A stretch of DNA of 64,000 nucleotides from NCBI RefSeq assembly GCF_013426735.1, contig NZ_AP023273.1, positions 248,001 through 312,000 of the forward strand, given 5' to 3'. Positions 43,621-53,400 of the stretch are shown here, piece after piece. Numbering within the stretch: the stretch's first letter is position 1; each line of letters begins with the position of its first letter. The notes below the pieces were generated by a model, which worked only from the letters and a program-made list of their open reading frames with translations, was not told the origin of the DNA and ran no database searches. The translations under genes and the position numbers were made by a program. The DNA is from Agrobacterium vitis. GTDB lineage: Bacteria > Pseudomonadota > Alphaproteobacteria > Rhizobiales > Rhizobiaceae.

Positions 43621-44735
43621 GCTGTTTTCGCCTTGGTAAAGAAGCCGATAGAGACCGCGCCGACCGCCACAGCCGTCACACCCAGCGCCGCGAAGCCAAA
43701 ATTTTCGCCCAATGCGCCGCCGACAATGGGGCCAAGTGCGGCCCCCATCATCAGCATGGCCGGGGTCGCAGCAACGGCACGTCCGGTCGGATCGAGTTTT
43801 GCCAGGCGGCCGAACGCAAAGTTATGCGTGAAGATCTGCACGGAGACGAACAGGGAGGCCGCGACCGCCCAGACCGGAAAAACGGTGACCGAGGTCACGA
43901 TGATTGCCAGAATGACCTGCACCGCCGGTCCAATCTGGGTGACAGTCGTGGCGGAAACGCGGGTCTGCAAAAAAGCCGCCAGTGGAGACGGCAATATGAA
44001 GTTGACGCAGCCCAGCGCGATGAGAACGGCCAGCACGCTCTCTGCGGAAAACCCACGCGATTTACCGATGACCTCAACGAAGGAAAATACCATGGATTGG
44101 TTGAAGGTCAGGATGCTGATGCCAAAGATTGTGAACCACATTGCCCGGCTAAAGGGCTTTTTCTCCGGCTCAACGGCATGGACGGGATTGCGAAACAAGA
44201 ACGTAGAGGTAAGGGCGGCAATCACCATGATGCCCGTGAACACATAGAAGAGAACAGAACCGCCATAGACGATCAACAGCTGTGGTATGGCTGCCAGGAG
44301 AACAATGGCGAAAAGTCCAAGGGCTATGCCAGCCATGGCGAATAGCCGATGCGGATTGGTTGCCTGGCCGATCGTTCCATGCACCATGGAAAGAGCTGTC
44401 CCAACCGCGAAACCGGCAGTCAGATGCAAGAGGGCAAGAGGAAGCAAAGCCGTCTCTCTCGAGGCGCCAAAAAAAGCGGCAGCGGCAACGGCAAAAGCCA
44501 TGGAGGCCCAGAGCCTCTGGTTCATCTGGTTGAAGCGGGGCGCGACAATGAGGCTCGCAACAACCGCACCAACCAGGAACAATGTGACGATCCCGCCTGC
44601 CTGTTGCGGGCTGAACCCGAAGCGTTCGACAAGCGCGCCAACCCAGACGGGAAGAGCAATCAAGTCAAGCATGCCCGAGAAGTGACCGATGACGAGAGCA
44701 ATCGACCCGGCCACTCCAAATTTCTGTCCTGACAT
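43617..44735 (-). CDS. MFS transporter
   Basis: Starting at the ATG at 44735, with GGAGG seven bases upstream, gives 372 residues and about twelve membrane helices (first: VAGSIALVIGHFSGMLDLIALPVWVGAL). The longer upstream frame is not membrane-like. Major facilitator proteins inside aromatic catabolic operons generally import the substrate. It follows a 144-base gap in the cluster, in which an AT-rich dyad may mark an internal promoter. Confidence 0.85.
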   Translation of the reverse strand: MSGQKFGVAGSIALVIGHFSGMLDLIALPVWVGALVERFGFSPQQAGGIVTLFLVGAVVASLIVAPRFNQMNQRLWASMAFAVAAAAFFGASRETALLPLALLHLTAGFAVGTALSMVHGTIGQATNPHRLFAMAGIALGLFAIVLLAAIPQLLIVYGGSVLFYVFTGIMVIAALTSTFLFRNPVHAVEPEKKPFSRAMWFTIFGISILTFNQSMVFSFVEVIGKSRGFSAESVLAVLIALGCVNFILPSPLAAFLQTRVSATTVTQIGPAVQVILAIIVTSVTVFPVWAVAASLFVSVQIFTHNFAFGRLAKLDPTGRAVAATPAMLMMGAALGPIVGGALGENFGFAALGVTAVAVGAVSIGFFTKAKTA

Positions 44736-44814
44736 TCCATCTCCTCCGGTTCTTTTCATGCGCCGACAAAAGCATCCAATCTCCCAATCGGAACGCTGTC
44801 GAAAATATGTAAAT

Positions 44815-44838
44815 AAAATCAATTATTTAAGTGATTTT
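44815..44838. promoter_or_regulatory. AT-rich inverted repeat AAAATCA-N10-TGATTTT
   Basis: AAAATCA (44815-44821) and TGATTTT (44832-44838) are perfect complements spaced by ten bases, 80 bases upstream of the MFS start, in the only sizeable gap of the catabolic cluster. Possible operator of an internal promoter. Confidence 0.5.
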
Positions 44839-44878
44839 AAAATCGAGTATCGACTACCATTTGCAATGATTTCTGGTG

Positions 44879-46009
44879 TCAGATCGCTTCCGCCAGGGTT
44901 TTCATCGAAACTGTCATGATCGAAGCGTGCTCTTCACGGCTGCCGCCATGGATCTCGATATCGGCCAGCCGGCCCGAATTCTCGACCACCATCCGACACC
45001 GCTCCCAGCGCCTTGCCTCGAAAGCGGCAAGCGCGCCATCGACATCGCTGCCCTTCACCAGTTCCTCGGCCAGCACCATGGCATCCTCGATACCGATACA
45101 GGCACCGGCGGCCAGATGCGGTGTCGTGGCATGAACGGCGTCGCCAATCAGAACCACCCGCCCCTGAAACCAAGGACGCGGCAGCAACATCTGCTCCAGT
45201 GGCCGGTAAATGATCCGATGCTCCGCCGACAATTGCTTGGCAATTGCTTGGATGATTGGCGAGCTGAAGCGCTCCATCAAGCCGCGCAGGGTATCGACGA
45301 AAAGCTCCGGAGCCACAAAGTCATTGGTGGGGCGATCTTCGGTCAGGAACAGATAGGCTTGGGTTTTGTTGACGCCATTCAAACCGACCTTGAGTTTCGG
45401 CCCCATCCACATGGTGATGGTTTCCAGCGCCTCCGGTCTCGGCAAAACTGCGCGCCAGACCGACTGGCCGATGAAGCGGGGCTTTGGCGCATGGGGAAAC
45501 GTCTTGGAACGGACAGCGGAAAATAGCCCGTCCGCCCCAACGACAAGATCGAACCGGTCTGAACTGCCGTCGCTAAAGCTGACCTGTACTCCGTCTTCGC
45601 TCTGGACGATCTCGGTAAATGTCACGCCCAGGCGAACCTTGGTCGTGGAAGCCCGCACCGCCTCCGACAGGATTTTGGCAAGCGCCGGGCGCATGATGCC
45701 GCCGCCGCCGGGAATATCGTCGCCCGCCACCCGGGAGGTAGGCAATGTGAACAGCACGGCATCATCCGGCCCGCGCAACTGCACGCCGTCACTGGCATAA
45801 CCCTCTTCCATGAAGCGATCCAGGAGGCCGAGTTGGCGCAGCACCCTGAGCGTCGAGCCGTGCAGGCTGATGCCTGCCCCATAGGAGCGCCATCCTGCAT
45901 CGATCTCCACGAGATCGACCTCAAACCCCTCTCGCGACAGCTGAAGTGCCGCAGTCATTCCCGAAAAACCACCGCCAATAATCAGGATCTTCTTGATACC
46001 CGAATTCAT
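44879..46009 (-). CDS. FAD-dependent aromatic monooxygenase
   Basis: This 376-residue class A flavoprotein hydroxylase has GGGFSG (GxGxxG, near 11-16), the DG motif (VVGADGLFSAVR) and the second FAD motif GDAVHATTPHLAAGACIGIEDA. It resembles salicylate hydroxylase/UbiH-like enzymes that hydroxylate phenolic rings with NAD(P)H and O2. GGAGGAG precedes the ATG. It is two bases from the Rieske ferredoxin gene, so the two act together or at least are co-translated. It probably prepares the ring for extradiol cleavage. Confidence 0.92.
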   Translation of the reverse strand: MNSGIKKILIIGGGFSGMTAALQLSREGFEVDLVEIDAGWRSYGAGISLHGSTLRVLRQLGLLDRFMEEGYASDGVQLRGPDDAVLFTLPTSRVAGDDIPGGGGIMRPALAKILSEAVRASTTKVRLGVTFTEIVQSEDGVQVSFSDGSSDRFDLVVGADGLFSAVRSKTFPHAPKPRFIGQSVWRAVLPRPEALETITMWMGPKLKVGLNGVNKTQAYLFLTEDRPTNDFVAPELFVDTLRGLMERFSSPIIQAIAKQLSAEHRIIYRPLEQMLLPRPWFQGRVVLIGDAVHATTPHLAAGACIGIEDAMVLAEELVKGSDVDGALAAFEARRWERCRMVVENSGRLADIEIHGGSREEHASIMTVSMKTLAEAI

Positions 46010-46011
46010 GT

Positions 46012-46371
46012 TTACTCCTCCTCCGCAGTTACCAAAGCGAAAACCTCGCCTTCCTCACCCACTGCAATATTCACTCGTGTCAGTCCTTGCCCCAGGCAAG
46101 GGCCAAGCACACATTCTCCCGTCTCCAAATCGAACAAGGCGCCATGGGAATGGCAGGCGAGATGAGTTTTCTCGCCGTTGAAATAGGCATCCGTCTTCCA
46201 GGCCATCGGCGTTCCGCTGGAATAATGCGGGCAAGCATCGAGCCAGGCGTGGAGCTTGCCGTCACGTCTGACCACGATGATCTTGCGACGGAAGCCTTCA
46301 AGCGGGCCGAAGCCTTTAGCCTCGCCCTCGCCAACGGCATCCTGTCGGCAGAGGAACTGTCGGGATGGCAT
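46012..46371 (-). CDS. Rieske [2Fe-2S] ferredoxin
   Basis: This 119-residue small protein has a Rieske cluster site: CPH (C47, H49) and CHSH (C73, H76). There is no catalytic oxygenase domain, so it is an electron carrier like those of aromatic dioxygenase systems. No dedicated ferredoxin reductase or terminal Rieske oxygenase is present in the window, which is odd; it may serve an unlinked partner or the neighbouring monooxygenase. It lies 17 bases after the extradiol dioxygenase stop. Confidence 0.9.
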   Translation of the reverse strand: MPSRQFLCRQDAVGEGEAKGFGPLEGFRRKIIVVRRDGKLHAWLDACPHYSSGTPMAWKTDAYFNGEKTHLACHSHGALFDLETGECVLGPCLGQGLTRVNIAVGEEGEVFALVTAEEE

Positions 46372-46388
46372 GGCGCTTTTCCATCATC

Positions 46389-47336
46389 TCAGGATTTAGC
46401 GCCGGGCGGTGGTCCGCCGCCGGGCATCCACTTCTCACGCATCTCGAACAACATGATCTGAGACGCCTCTGCACTGATCGGCACGTCGCGGCCCACCCAA
46501 GTCTCATCGTGCTTGTCCATGTCGGCGTCGTATTCGAAATGACAGCCTAGTGGACTGTTGAAATACCAGAACCAGTTCGATCCGAACTTATGACGGCCGG
46601 GACCCCAGAAACTCTGATAGCCCTTTTTAACGAAGCGCGTTCCCGCAACCATCAGCTCAGTCGGGCCACCCATATGGAAGGCAAGATGCTCACAGCCTTT
46701 CATGTAATCCGGCGTGCGAATGAAGAAGAGCGTGTGATGATCGTCATTTGCCTTGGGCCGCAGGAACGGACCTGCCCCGCTCAAGGTATCCGTGACGACG
46801 AAGCCGAGGCGATCACAATAAAACTCGGTTGCGATCTCAATATCGGGAACGAACAACACCACATGGCTGAGCGAGCGAGGCAGCGCCGGCATCTCTTCCC
46901 AAACGCCGATTTCGTTCGGTTTGCGCTGGGCGGGTGCGCCGGGAGCGTTGATCTTTTCCGCGGGCATATCAAGTTCCCGGCGGATCGACACCTGGAACTT
47001 GAGCTCGAAACCATGGGTATCCTTGACTTCGATCGAACCGTCAGACAGCCGCGTGACGCGGCGATCCTTGGACAGCTCGGCTTCGATCGCATCCAGATCT
47101 TCGGCTGTGCGCACGCCATAAACCTGCTGGCGCAGCATGTTCGAGGTCGGCAACGGCGGCGGCAAGGACGGATCGGACGTGTGGCGAACAATGACCCCCG
47201 TGCCGTCCAACGCTTCGAACATGCCGCCAGCATCCGTCACATCAATCGGCTTCAAGCCAAAAGCCGTGAGATATTCGCAGCTGGCGGCGACATTATCGAC
47301 ACCAAAGACAAGATAATCAGGTCCAATGATATTCAT
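46389..47336 (-). CDS. Extradiol ring-cleavage dioxygenase, vicinal-oxygen-chelate type
   Basis: The protein has 315 residues with two VOC modules. The C-terminal module shows the three iron ligands expected of type I extradiol dioxygenases: H158 (LSHVVLF), H217 (EHLAF) and E268 (HFEYDAD). Enzymes of this class open catechol-type rings next to the two hydroxyls, using Fe(II). AAGGA precedes the ATG. It is the core ring-cleavage enzyme of this catabolic cluster. Confidence 0.92.
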   Translation of the reverse strand: MNIIGPDYLVFGVDNVAASCEYLTAFGLKPIDVTDAGGMFEALDGTGVIVRHTSDPSLPPPLPTSNMLRQQVYGVRTAEDLDAIEAELSKDRRVTRLSDGSIEVKDTHGFELKFQVSIRRELDMPAEKINAPGAPAQRKPNEIGVWEEMPALPRSLSHVVLFVPDIEIATEFYCDRLGFVVTDTLSGAGPFLRPKANDDHHTLFFIRTPDYMKGCEHLAFHMGGPTELMVAGTRFVKKGYQSFWGPGRHKFGSNWFWYFNSPLGCHFEYDADMDKHDETWVGRDVPISAEASQIMLFEMREKWMPGGGPPPGAKS

Positions 47337-47386
47337 GGGACATTCCTTTCTTTCAGGACGTCTGGTCGTTGTTTTGCGGGGTTGGC

Positions 47387-48049
47387 TTAACCGGCGTGCA
47401 GAACATATTCGCGTGCAATGGTCAGGCTAAAACGGGTATCGTCGGGGCGAAGACTATTGATGGCGTCGCGGCAGGCTGTTGCGAAAGCGATGCCAGCGGC
47501 CTCATTCGGCAACCAGTATTCATCGATGGCGCCGAGCGGGCTGGGAAACAACGGTGTGTTGCGGCAATATCCAAGCAATCCGTGAGAGGATGTACCGGTG
47601 GCGTCCACAACAGCATTTGCAGCGAGCGTTTCACCGAACCAGGCCAGAAATACCTTGACCGCGCCCTCATGCGGATGCACCGGAATGATTGTCTCTTCAG
47701 AACAGGGAGTACCAATGAGGGTGGTATCATCGACCATTTCCGGCTCGTCGGGCTTGAGATTTTGCAGATAGAATGGCGTCTCGCGTGACGCCTTCAAGTC
47801 TGCGAGATCCTCAGCCCAGACCTCGGTGACGAAATCCACGCCAATTGCCAGAGCCTTGCCCTGCGGCTCACCGCCAAAATAGACACCATCGAAAGCATGG
47901 TTCTGAACATAGCGCTTTGGCGCGTTCACCGGATCATGCGCAATATAATCCAGCACGAGCTTGCCATGATAGTCCTTCATATGCGTGCGGTGTTCGGCGA
48001 GGGTCTGGCCCAGCCGCCGGCGGCCACAGATTAACAGTTTGATGGTCAT
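47387..48049 (-). CDS. EthD-domain protein
   Basis: The protein has 220 residues from the ATG at 48049, which overlaps the upstream hydrolase stop as ATGA. The first part (KLLICGRRRLGQTLAEHRTHMKDYHG) matches the EthD/DabB-like alpha-beta barrel fold; a second half of similar size follows, so this may be a two-domain fusion. EthD proteins are small enzymes or helpers in degradation of ethers and aromatics and in polyketide-type cyclisation. Reaction unknown. Confidence 0.75.
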   Translation of the reverse strand: MTIKLLICGRRRLGQTLAEHRTHMKDYHGKLVLDYIAHDPVNAPKRYVQNHAFDGVYFGGEPQGKALAIGVDFVTEVWAEDLADLKASRETPFYLQNLKPDEPEMVDDTTLIGTPCSEETIIPVHPHEGAVKVFLAWFGETLAANAVVDATGTSSHGLLGYCRNTPLFPSPLGAIDEYWLPNEAAGIAFATACRDAINSLRPDDTRFSLTIAREYVLHAG

Positions 48050-49218
48050 GATTTTTTCCTGACTGCGATGCGTCCACCCAGCACCTCGGCTACCCAATCG
48101 GCGATATAAGCACCGGCATTTGCCGAATTGTCGAAGCTGGAATGCTGGATGCCTCCGGTACGCTCGTCGAAAATCTTCAGTTCGCGGTTGGGACTGTTGA
48201 CCAGCTGGTCATAGGTGGCATGAGCCCATTGCAGGGGAATCTGGCTGTCTTTTTCACCGTGGGTGACCAGGAATGGAACACGAATCCGATCCAGAGTGCC
48301 ATTGAGATGAACCTTTTCGGCAATCTCCATGAAGTCGTCCATGTCCTTGGCGCCCCAGACCCACATGACGTGGCTCCAGTAATGAGGAACGGGGAGATTA
48401 CCTTCGCGGGCGAGGCGCTTTTTCTGAACATCGCGCCAATCGTGATTGGCACCCCACACCACGCCGCAGGCAAAGCGTGGTTCGAAGGCGACAGCGCGGG
48501 GACAATAGTAACCGCCAAGCGAAACACCTTCCATGCCAATCCGCTTGGCATCGATATCCGGCTGACCTTCCAGCCAATCGACCACACGGCTCGCCCAGTG
48601 CTCGCTGTCGTAGCGCGCCGTCAGTCCTTGCAGGCGAAGGGCTTCTCCCGTCCCTGGCTGATCGACGATCAGCGACGCGACACCGCGCTTGGCAAGCCAC
48701 ACCGGCAACCCGACCAAAAACTTCATTTCCTTGGTACTGTCGAGACCATTGACCTGGAGCAGAAGCGGCGCGGCACCTTCGACACCTTCGGCAGGTACGT
48801 AAAGAGCGGACAGATGCTTGCCTTCATAGGGAATCTCAACCCGGCGACAGGACGAGCCGGAAAGCTTCAAGCCCTTTTCGAACGCATCCAGAAAGCGCTT
48901 GTACAAGGCTACCCGGCCCTCAGAACTATGGGCAAGCAACCGTTCCGCGGTCAGCATGTAATTGGCGGCGCGGATCAGCTTGTCACCCGCAGAAATCAAC
49001 CGGCCCTTGGCTTCGTCTTCCTCGGCGAGGGAAACCAGCTTGTCCGCCATCTTGATCCAGGTCTCGCGGAAAGCTTGTGTCCCGGCTGCGTCCGGCGCCT
49101 TGGCCGCCTCCTGCAACGGGGCGCACATTTCTTCGATCTCGCCCATCCGGGCACCCATCTCGATCGACAGATCGACAGACAGGTTCCAGACATAATTGGT
49201 CGGAAAATACTTAAACAT
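48046..49218 (-). CDS. Alpha/beta hydrolase, 2,6-dihydroxypseudooxynicotine hydrolase-like
   Basis: The ATG at 49218 (MFKYFPTNYVWNL) follows GAGGAGA and gives 390 residues. An N-terminal helical domain of about 125 residues is followed by an alpha/beta-hydrolase with nucleophile S233 (GVSLGGYY), acid D324 (HGEKDSQIP) and H359 (IQHSSFD). The arrangement resembles the C-C bond hydrolase of nicotine catabolism, which cleaves an aryl ketone with ortho hydroxyls. Such a reaction would suit a chalcone- or acyl-phenol-type substrate. It is the first gene of the catabolic operon, next to the divergent LysR gene. Confidence 0.85.
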   Translation of the reverse strand: MFKYFPTNYVWNLSVDLSIEMGARMGEIEEMCAPLQEAAKAPDAAGTQAFRETWIKMADKLVSLAEEDEAKGRLISAGDKLIRAANYMLTAERLLAHSSEGRVALYKRFLDAFEKGLKLSGSSCRRVEIPYEGKHLSALYVPAEGVEGAAPLLLQVNGLDSTKEMKFLVGLPVWLAKRGVASLIVDQPGTGEALRLQGLTARYDSEHWASRVVDWLEGQPDIDAKRIGMEGVSLGGYYCPRAVAFEPRFACGVVWGANHDWRDVQKKRLAREGNLPVPHYWSHVMWVWGAKDMDDFMEIAEKVHLNGTLDRIRVPFLVTHGEKDSQIPLQWAHATYDQLVNSPNRELKIFDERTGGIQHSSFDNSANAGAYIADWVAEVLGGRIAVRKKS

Positions 49219-49364
49219 CGGGTCTCCTCGAACTCGCCTCCTCGGGCGATTTAGGCGATGGGAGAACCGCGCTGCCAGCGTTAAGGCCAAGCAACGATAT
49301 TTCCTCCCTGACCCAAGATGTACTGAAGAAAAACTCGTTTACAAAATTGCATTGATGAATGATT

Positions 49365-49385
49365 TGTATTTTTAAAATAAATACA
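49365..49385. promoter_or_regulatory. Inverted repeat TGTATTT-N7-AAATACA in LysR-catabolic divergent region
   Basis: TGTATTT (49365-49371) and AAATACA (49379-49385) are perfect complements with a 7-base spacer, 66 bases upstream of the LysR start and about 147 upstream of the hydrolase start. Position and symmetry suit a LysR-type operator. No convincing nod box was found in the same gap. Confidence 0.55.
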
Positions 49386-49450
49386 TGAATCGATTGACCC
49401 ACCGATAATTTGTTTGGTTATTCGAGGGATTCCTTGGGAGGGGGACAATT

Positions 49451-50407
49451 ATGCGCTTCAAGAATCTGGACCTTAATCTGCTGGTGGCGCTCGACACGCT
49501 GATCAGGGTTCGCAATGTCAGCCGTGCCGCAGACGAAATGTTCATCACCCAATCGGCGATGAGCAACGCACTTGGGCGCCTGCGCGATTATTTCGACGAT
49601 CCGCTGCTGATTCAGGTCGGGCGATCCATGGAATTGTCGCCGCTCGCCGCCTCATTGGAATTGCCCTTGCGCGACATTATCGTGCGCATCGAGGCGGCCG
49701 TCGTTTCGACGCCGTCCTTCATTCCCCATGAATCGACACGCAGTATCAACCTCATCGTGTCTGACTATACCCTCAATACGATCATGCCGCCGTTTCTTCG
49801 GCAGGTGTCGGCGCTGGCCCCGGGTGTGCAAATCCATTTCCAACCACAACAAAATTATCCCCATCTCCTTCTCGAGCGCGGAGAAGCGGATCTATTGGTG
49901 GCGCCAAGCGATTTTTGCTCGACCAATCATCCATCGGAACCTTTCCTGGAAGACCAGATCTGTTGCGTGGTGGATGCGGACGGGCCGCTGGCACAAGGGC
50001 CTATGACAAAAAAGGATTTTCTTGAGGCCGGTCATGTGGTGATGCAGCCGCCGAATGGCGGAGAAACCTTTGCCCAGCGGGCTTGCGACAGGCTCGGCCT
50101 GAAGATCAAGGTGGAGGCTTCAACCTTTTCCTTTTCATCTCTGCCCTTCCTTATCCGTGGCTCGAAACGCATTGCCATGGTTCAGCGCAGCCTGGCGGAA
50201 TGCATGCTCAATCTGGGCGGTATCCGCATCATGGACCCGCCTTTCCCTCTGCCACCATTACTACAGTGCCTGCAATGGCACAGCTATCGCACCCGCGATC
50301 CCGCACTGGTCTGGTTCCGATCCCAGATGCACGAGGCAGCAGCGAGAGTTCGTCAGGAAAAAATGGAGCCCGATCGGCATAAGGAGCATGACATCGTTTC
50401 CGGCTGA
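49451..50407 (+). CDS. NodD-like LysR-family transcriptional regulator
   Basis: This 318-residue regulator begins MRFKNLDLNLLVALDTLI, strongly reminiscent of NodD (RFKGLDLNLLVALD), with a winged helix-turn-helix (RNVSRAADEMFITQSAMSNALGRLRDYF) and a LysR substrate-binding domain. GGGAGGGGG precedes the ATG. NodD proteins sense flavonoids, while related NahR/DntR proteins sense aromatic acids. It is divergent from the catabolic operon, the usual arrangement for a LysR activator of its neighbours. It is not claimed to be a true nodulation gene: no nod genes are near. Confidence 0.88.
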   Translation: MRFKNLDLNLLVALDTLIRVRNVSRAADEMFITQSAMSNALGRLRDYFDDPLLIQVGRSMELSPLAASLELPLRDIIVRIEAAVVSTPSFIPHESTRSINLIVSDYTLNTIMPPFLRQVSALAPGVQIHFQPQQNYPHLLLERGEADLLVAPSDFCSTNHPSEPFLEDQICCVVDADGPLAQGPMTKKDFLEAGHVVMQPPNGGETFAQRACDRLGLKIKVEASTFSFSSLPFLIRGSKRIAMVQRSLAECMLNLGGIRIMDPPFPLPPLLQCLQWHSYRTRDPALVWFRSQMHEAAARVRQEKMEPDRHKEHDIVSG

Positions 50408-50449
50408 TCGCTGTCGTCGAACCGTAAGAATAGAAGATAAACAGCGACG

Positions 50450-50478
50450 TGCCGCTGCGCCTCAGAAGCGCAACGGCA
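50450..50478. terminator. Bidirectional terminator
   Basis: TGCCGCTGCGC (50450-50460) pairs with GCGCAACGGCA (50468-50478), ten of eleven bases, around a 7-base loop. It lies in the 82-base gap between the convergent LysR and RND permease genes. Confidence 0.7.
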
Positions 50479-50489
50479 CATCGTTTGCC

Positions 50490-53400
50490 TTACTCGGCCG
50501 CCATGCGCATCGGCCTGTCATTGTCCTGCTCATGGTCATCGTTGACATGCTGCACCAGCGGTCGATTGCTAGCCAGTTTGCGGATCAGCACGTAAAAGAC
50601 CGGCGTCATGAAAATGCCGAAGACCGTCACGCCAATCATGCCGGAAAACACCGCAATACCCATGGCCGCACGCATTTCGGCCCCAGCACCGGTTGAGGTG
50701 ACCAGCGGTACGACGCCCATGATGAAGGCCATGGATGTCATCAGGATCGGGCGCAGACGCAAGCGGCTGGCCTCGATAGCCGCCTGAACCGGGGTCCTGC
50801 CTTCAAATTCCAGCTCCCGGGCAAATTCGACGATCAGGATGGCGTTTTTGGCTGAGAGCCCGACAAGCACGATCAGGCCGATCTGGGTGAAGATGTTATT
50901 GTCTCCTCCGGTCAGCCAGATACCGGTCAGCGCCGCCAATACGCCCATCGGTACGATCATGATGATCGCCAAAGGCAGAGTCAGGCTTTCATATTGCGCG
51001 GCAAGCACGAGATAGACCAGCAGCAAAGCCAGTGGAAACACCAGGAAGCCTGAGCTTCCCGCCAGGATTTGCTGGTATGTCAGATCCGTCCATTCGTAGC
51101 CGATACCTTTTGGCAAGACATCCGCTGCGATCTTTTCAATTGCCGCCTGGGCCTGACCGGATGAGAATCCGGGGGCCGGACCCCCATTGATATCAGCAGC
51201 CAGAAAGCCGTTATAGCGGTTGGTGCGTTCCGGCCCCGTGGTCGGATCGACCCGCAGCAGCGCAGACAGCGGGATCATCTGGCCCGATGCGGAGCGAACC
51301 TTCAACTGACCAATATTGTCGGACGTGGCCCGAAATTTGGCATCGGCCTGGGCGCGAACGCTGTATGTGCGGCCAAAAGCATTGAAGTCATTGACATAGA
51401 GTGAACCCAGATAGATTTGCAGGGTCTGGAACACATCGGTAACGGAAACACCGAGCTGTTCGGCCTTGGCGCGATCAAGATCGGCATAGAGCTGCGGCAC
51501 ATTGATCTGGAAGCTGGAAAACAGGCCAGTCAGCGCCGGTGTCTGATAGGCCTTGGCCAGAAACGCTTTGGTGGCCTCGTCCAGCGCCTGATAGCCCAAT
51601 CCAGCCCGGTCTTCCAATTGCAGCTTGAAACCGCCGGTCGTGCCGAGACCCTGGACGGGTGGCGGCGGGAACATGGCGATGAAAGCATCCTGAATGGAGG
51701 AAAACTTCTGGTTCAGCTGCATGGCAATCGCCCCACCGGACAGATCAGGCGTCTTGCGCTCGTCGAAATCCTTCAGGGTGACGAAGACAATGCCGGCATT
51801 GGAGGAATTGGTGAAACCATTGATCGACAGGCCCGGAAAGGCAATGGCGTGGGCCACGCCCGGCTGGGCAAGCGCAATGTCGCTCATCCGCTTGATCACA
51901 TCTTCCGTACGGTCAAGGCTGGCCGCATCCGGCAACTGGGCAAAACCAATCAGATATTGCTTGTCCTGCGCCGGGACGAACCCGCCCGGAACAGCATTGA
52001 ACAGGCCATAGGTGGCACCGGCCAGGGCCAGATAGACCACCATGACGATGCTTTTGCGTGAGAGAAGACCGCCGACGCTTTTTCCGTAAGCATTGGAGCC
52101 TGCGCCGAACACCCGGTTAAACCCTCGGAAAAACCAGCCAAGCATAAAGTCCAGGCCGCGTGTCAGCCGGTCCTTCGGTGCATGATGTCCCTTCAGAAGC
52201 AGAGCGGCAAGCGCCGGTGACAGGGTCAGCGAATTCAGCGCCGAGATCACGGTCGAGATGGCGATGGTCAAGGCGAACTGGCGGTAGAACTGGCCCGACA
52301 GACCGGAAATGAAGGCCAGCGGCACGAAGACCGCCACCAGAACCAGGGCGATGGCGATAATCGGCCCCGACACTTCCTTCATGGCACGGTAGGTCGCCTG
52401 ACGGGGTGACAGGCCGTTTTCGATATTGCGCTCGACATTTTCGACAACGACGATGGCATCATCCACGACGATGCCGATGGCCAGAACCAGTCCGAACAGG
52501 CTGAGGGCGTTGATAGAAAAGCCGAAGGCATACATCACGGCAAATGTGCCGATGATCGACACCGGAACCGCGATCAGCGGAATGATCGACGCCCGCCAGG
52601 TCTGGAGGAAGAGGATGACGACCAGCACGACCAGCGCTACGGCTTCCAGCAGGGTATCGACGACTTTTTCGATGGAAGAGCGGACGAATTTGGTGGTGTC
52701 GTAGACGATTTCGTATTTCACGCCTTCTGGCATCGCCAATTGTAACTCATCCATCGTCCTCACCACTTCATCGGAAATGGTGATGGCATTGGAGCCGGGC
52801 GCTTGGAAAACAGGAATGGCGACTGCGGCCTTGCTGTCCAGCAGGGAGCGGAGCGCGTAATCGGAAGCGCCAAGCTCGACGCGGGCGACATCGCGCAATC
52901 GGGTGATCTGACCGTTTGCGCCACTCTTGACGATGATATTGCCAAAATCCTCTGGCGTTTGTAGCCGCCCCTGGGCGTTGACGTTCAATTGTACATCGAC
53001 GCCCGGCAGGCTTGGCGAGCCACCGATGATCCCCGCGGCGGCCTGGACATTCTGGGCGCGGATGGCCGTGGTAATATCGCTGGCCGCCAAGCCATGTTCG
53101 GCCGCCTGCTGCGGATCGATCCAGATACGCATGGAATAATCGCCGGAGCCGAAGATCTGCACCTGACCGACGCCTGCAATCCGGGCGAGCCGGTCCTTGA
53201 TGTTCAGGACGCCGTAATTGCGCAGATAGGTAATGTCATAGCGATTGTCTGGGGAGATCAGGTTGACGACCATCATCAGGTCGGGAGAGCTTTTCACCGT
53301 GGTCACGCCGAGGCTCTTGACCTCTTCCGGCAGACGCGGTTCGGCCTGAGATACCCGGTTCTGCACCAGTTGCTGGGCCTGATCGGGGTCAGTGCCGAGC

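Noticed and set aside
42259..44247. A 662-codon open frame antisense to the FAH, cupin and MFS genes
   Set aside because: Composition is that of a shadow frame in high-GC DNA (rich in Arg, His, Gly), with no domain pattern; the genes on the other strand have clear motifs and overlaps.
49219..49450. Search for a nod box next to the NodD-like gene
   Set aside because: Only scattered ATC/GAT fragments were seen; the long conserved nod-box pattern is absent.
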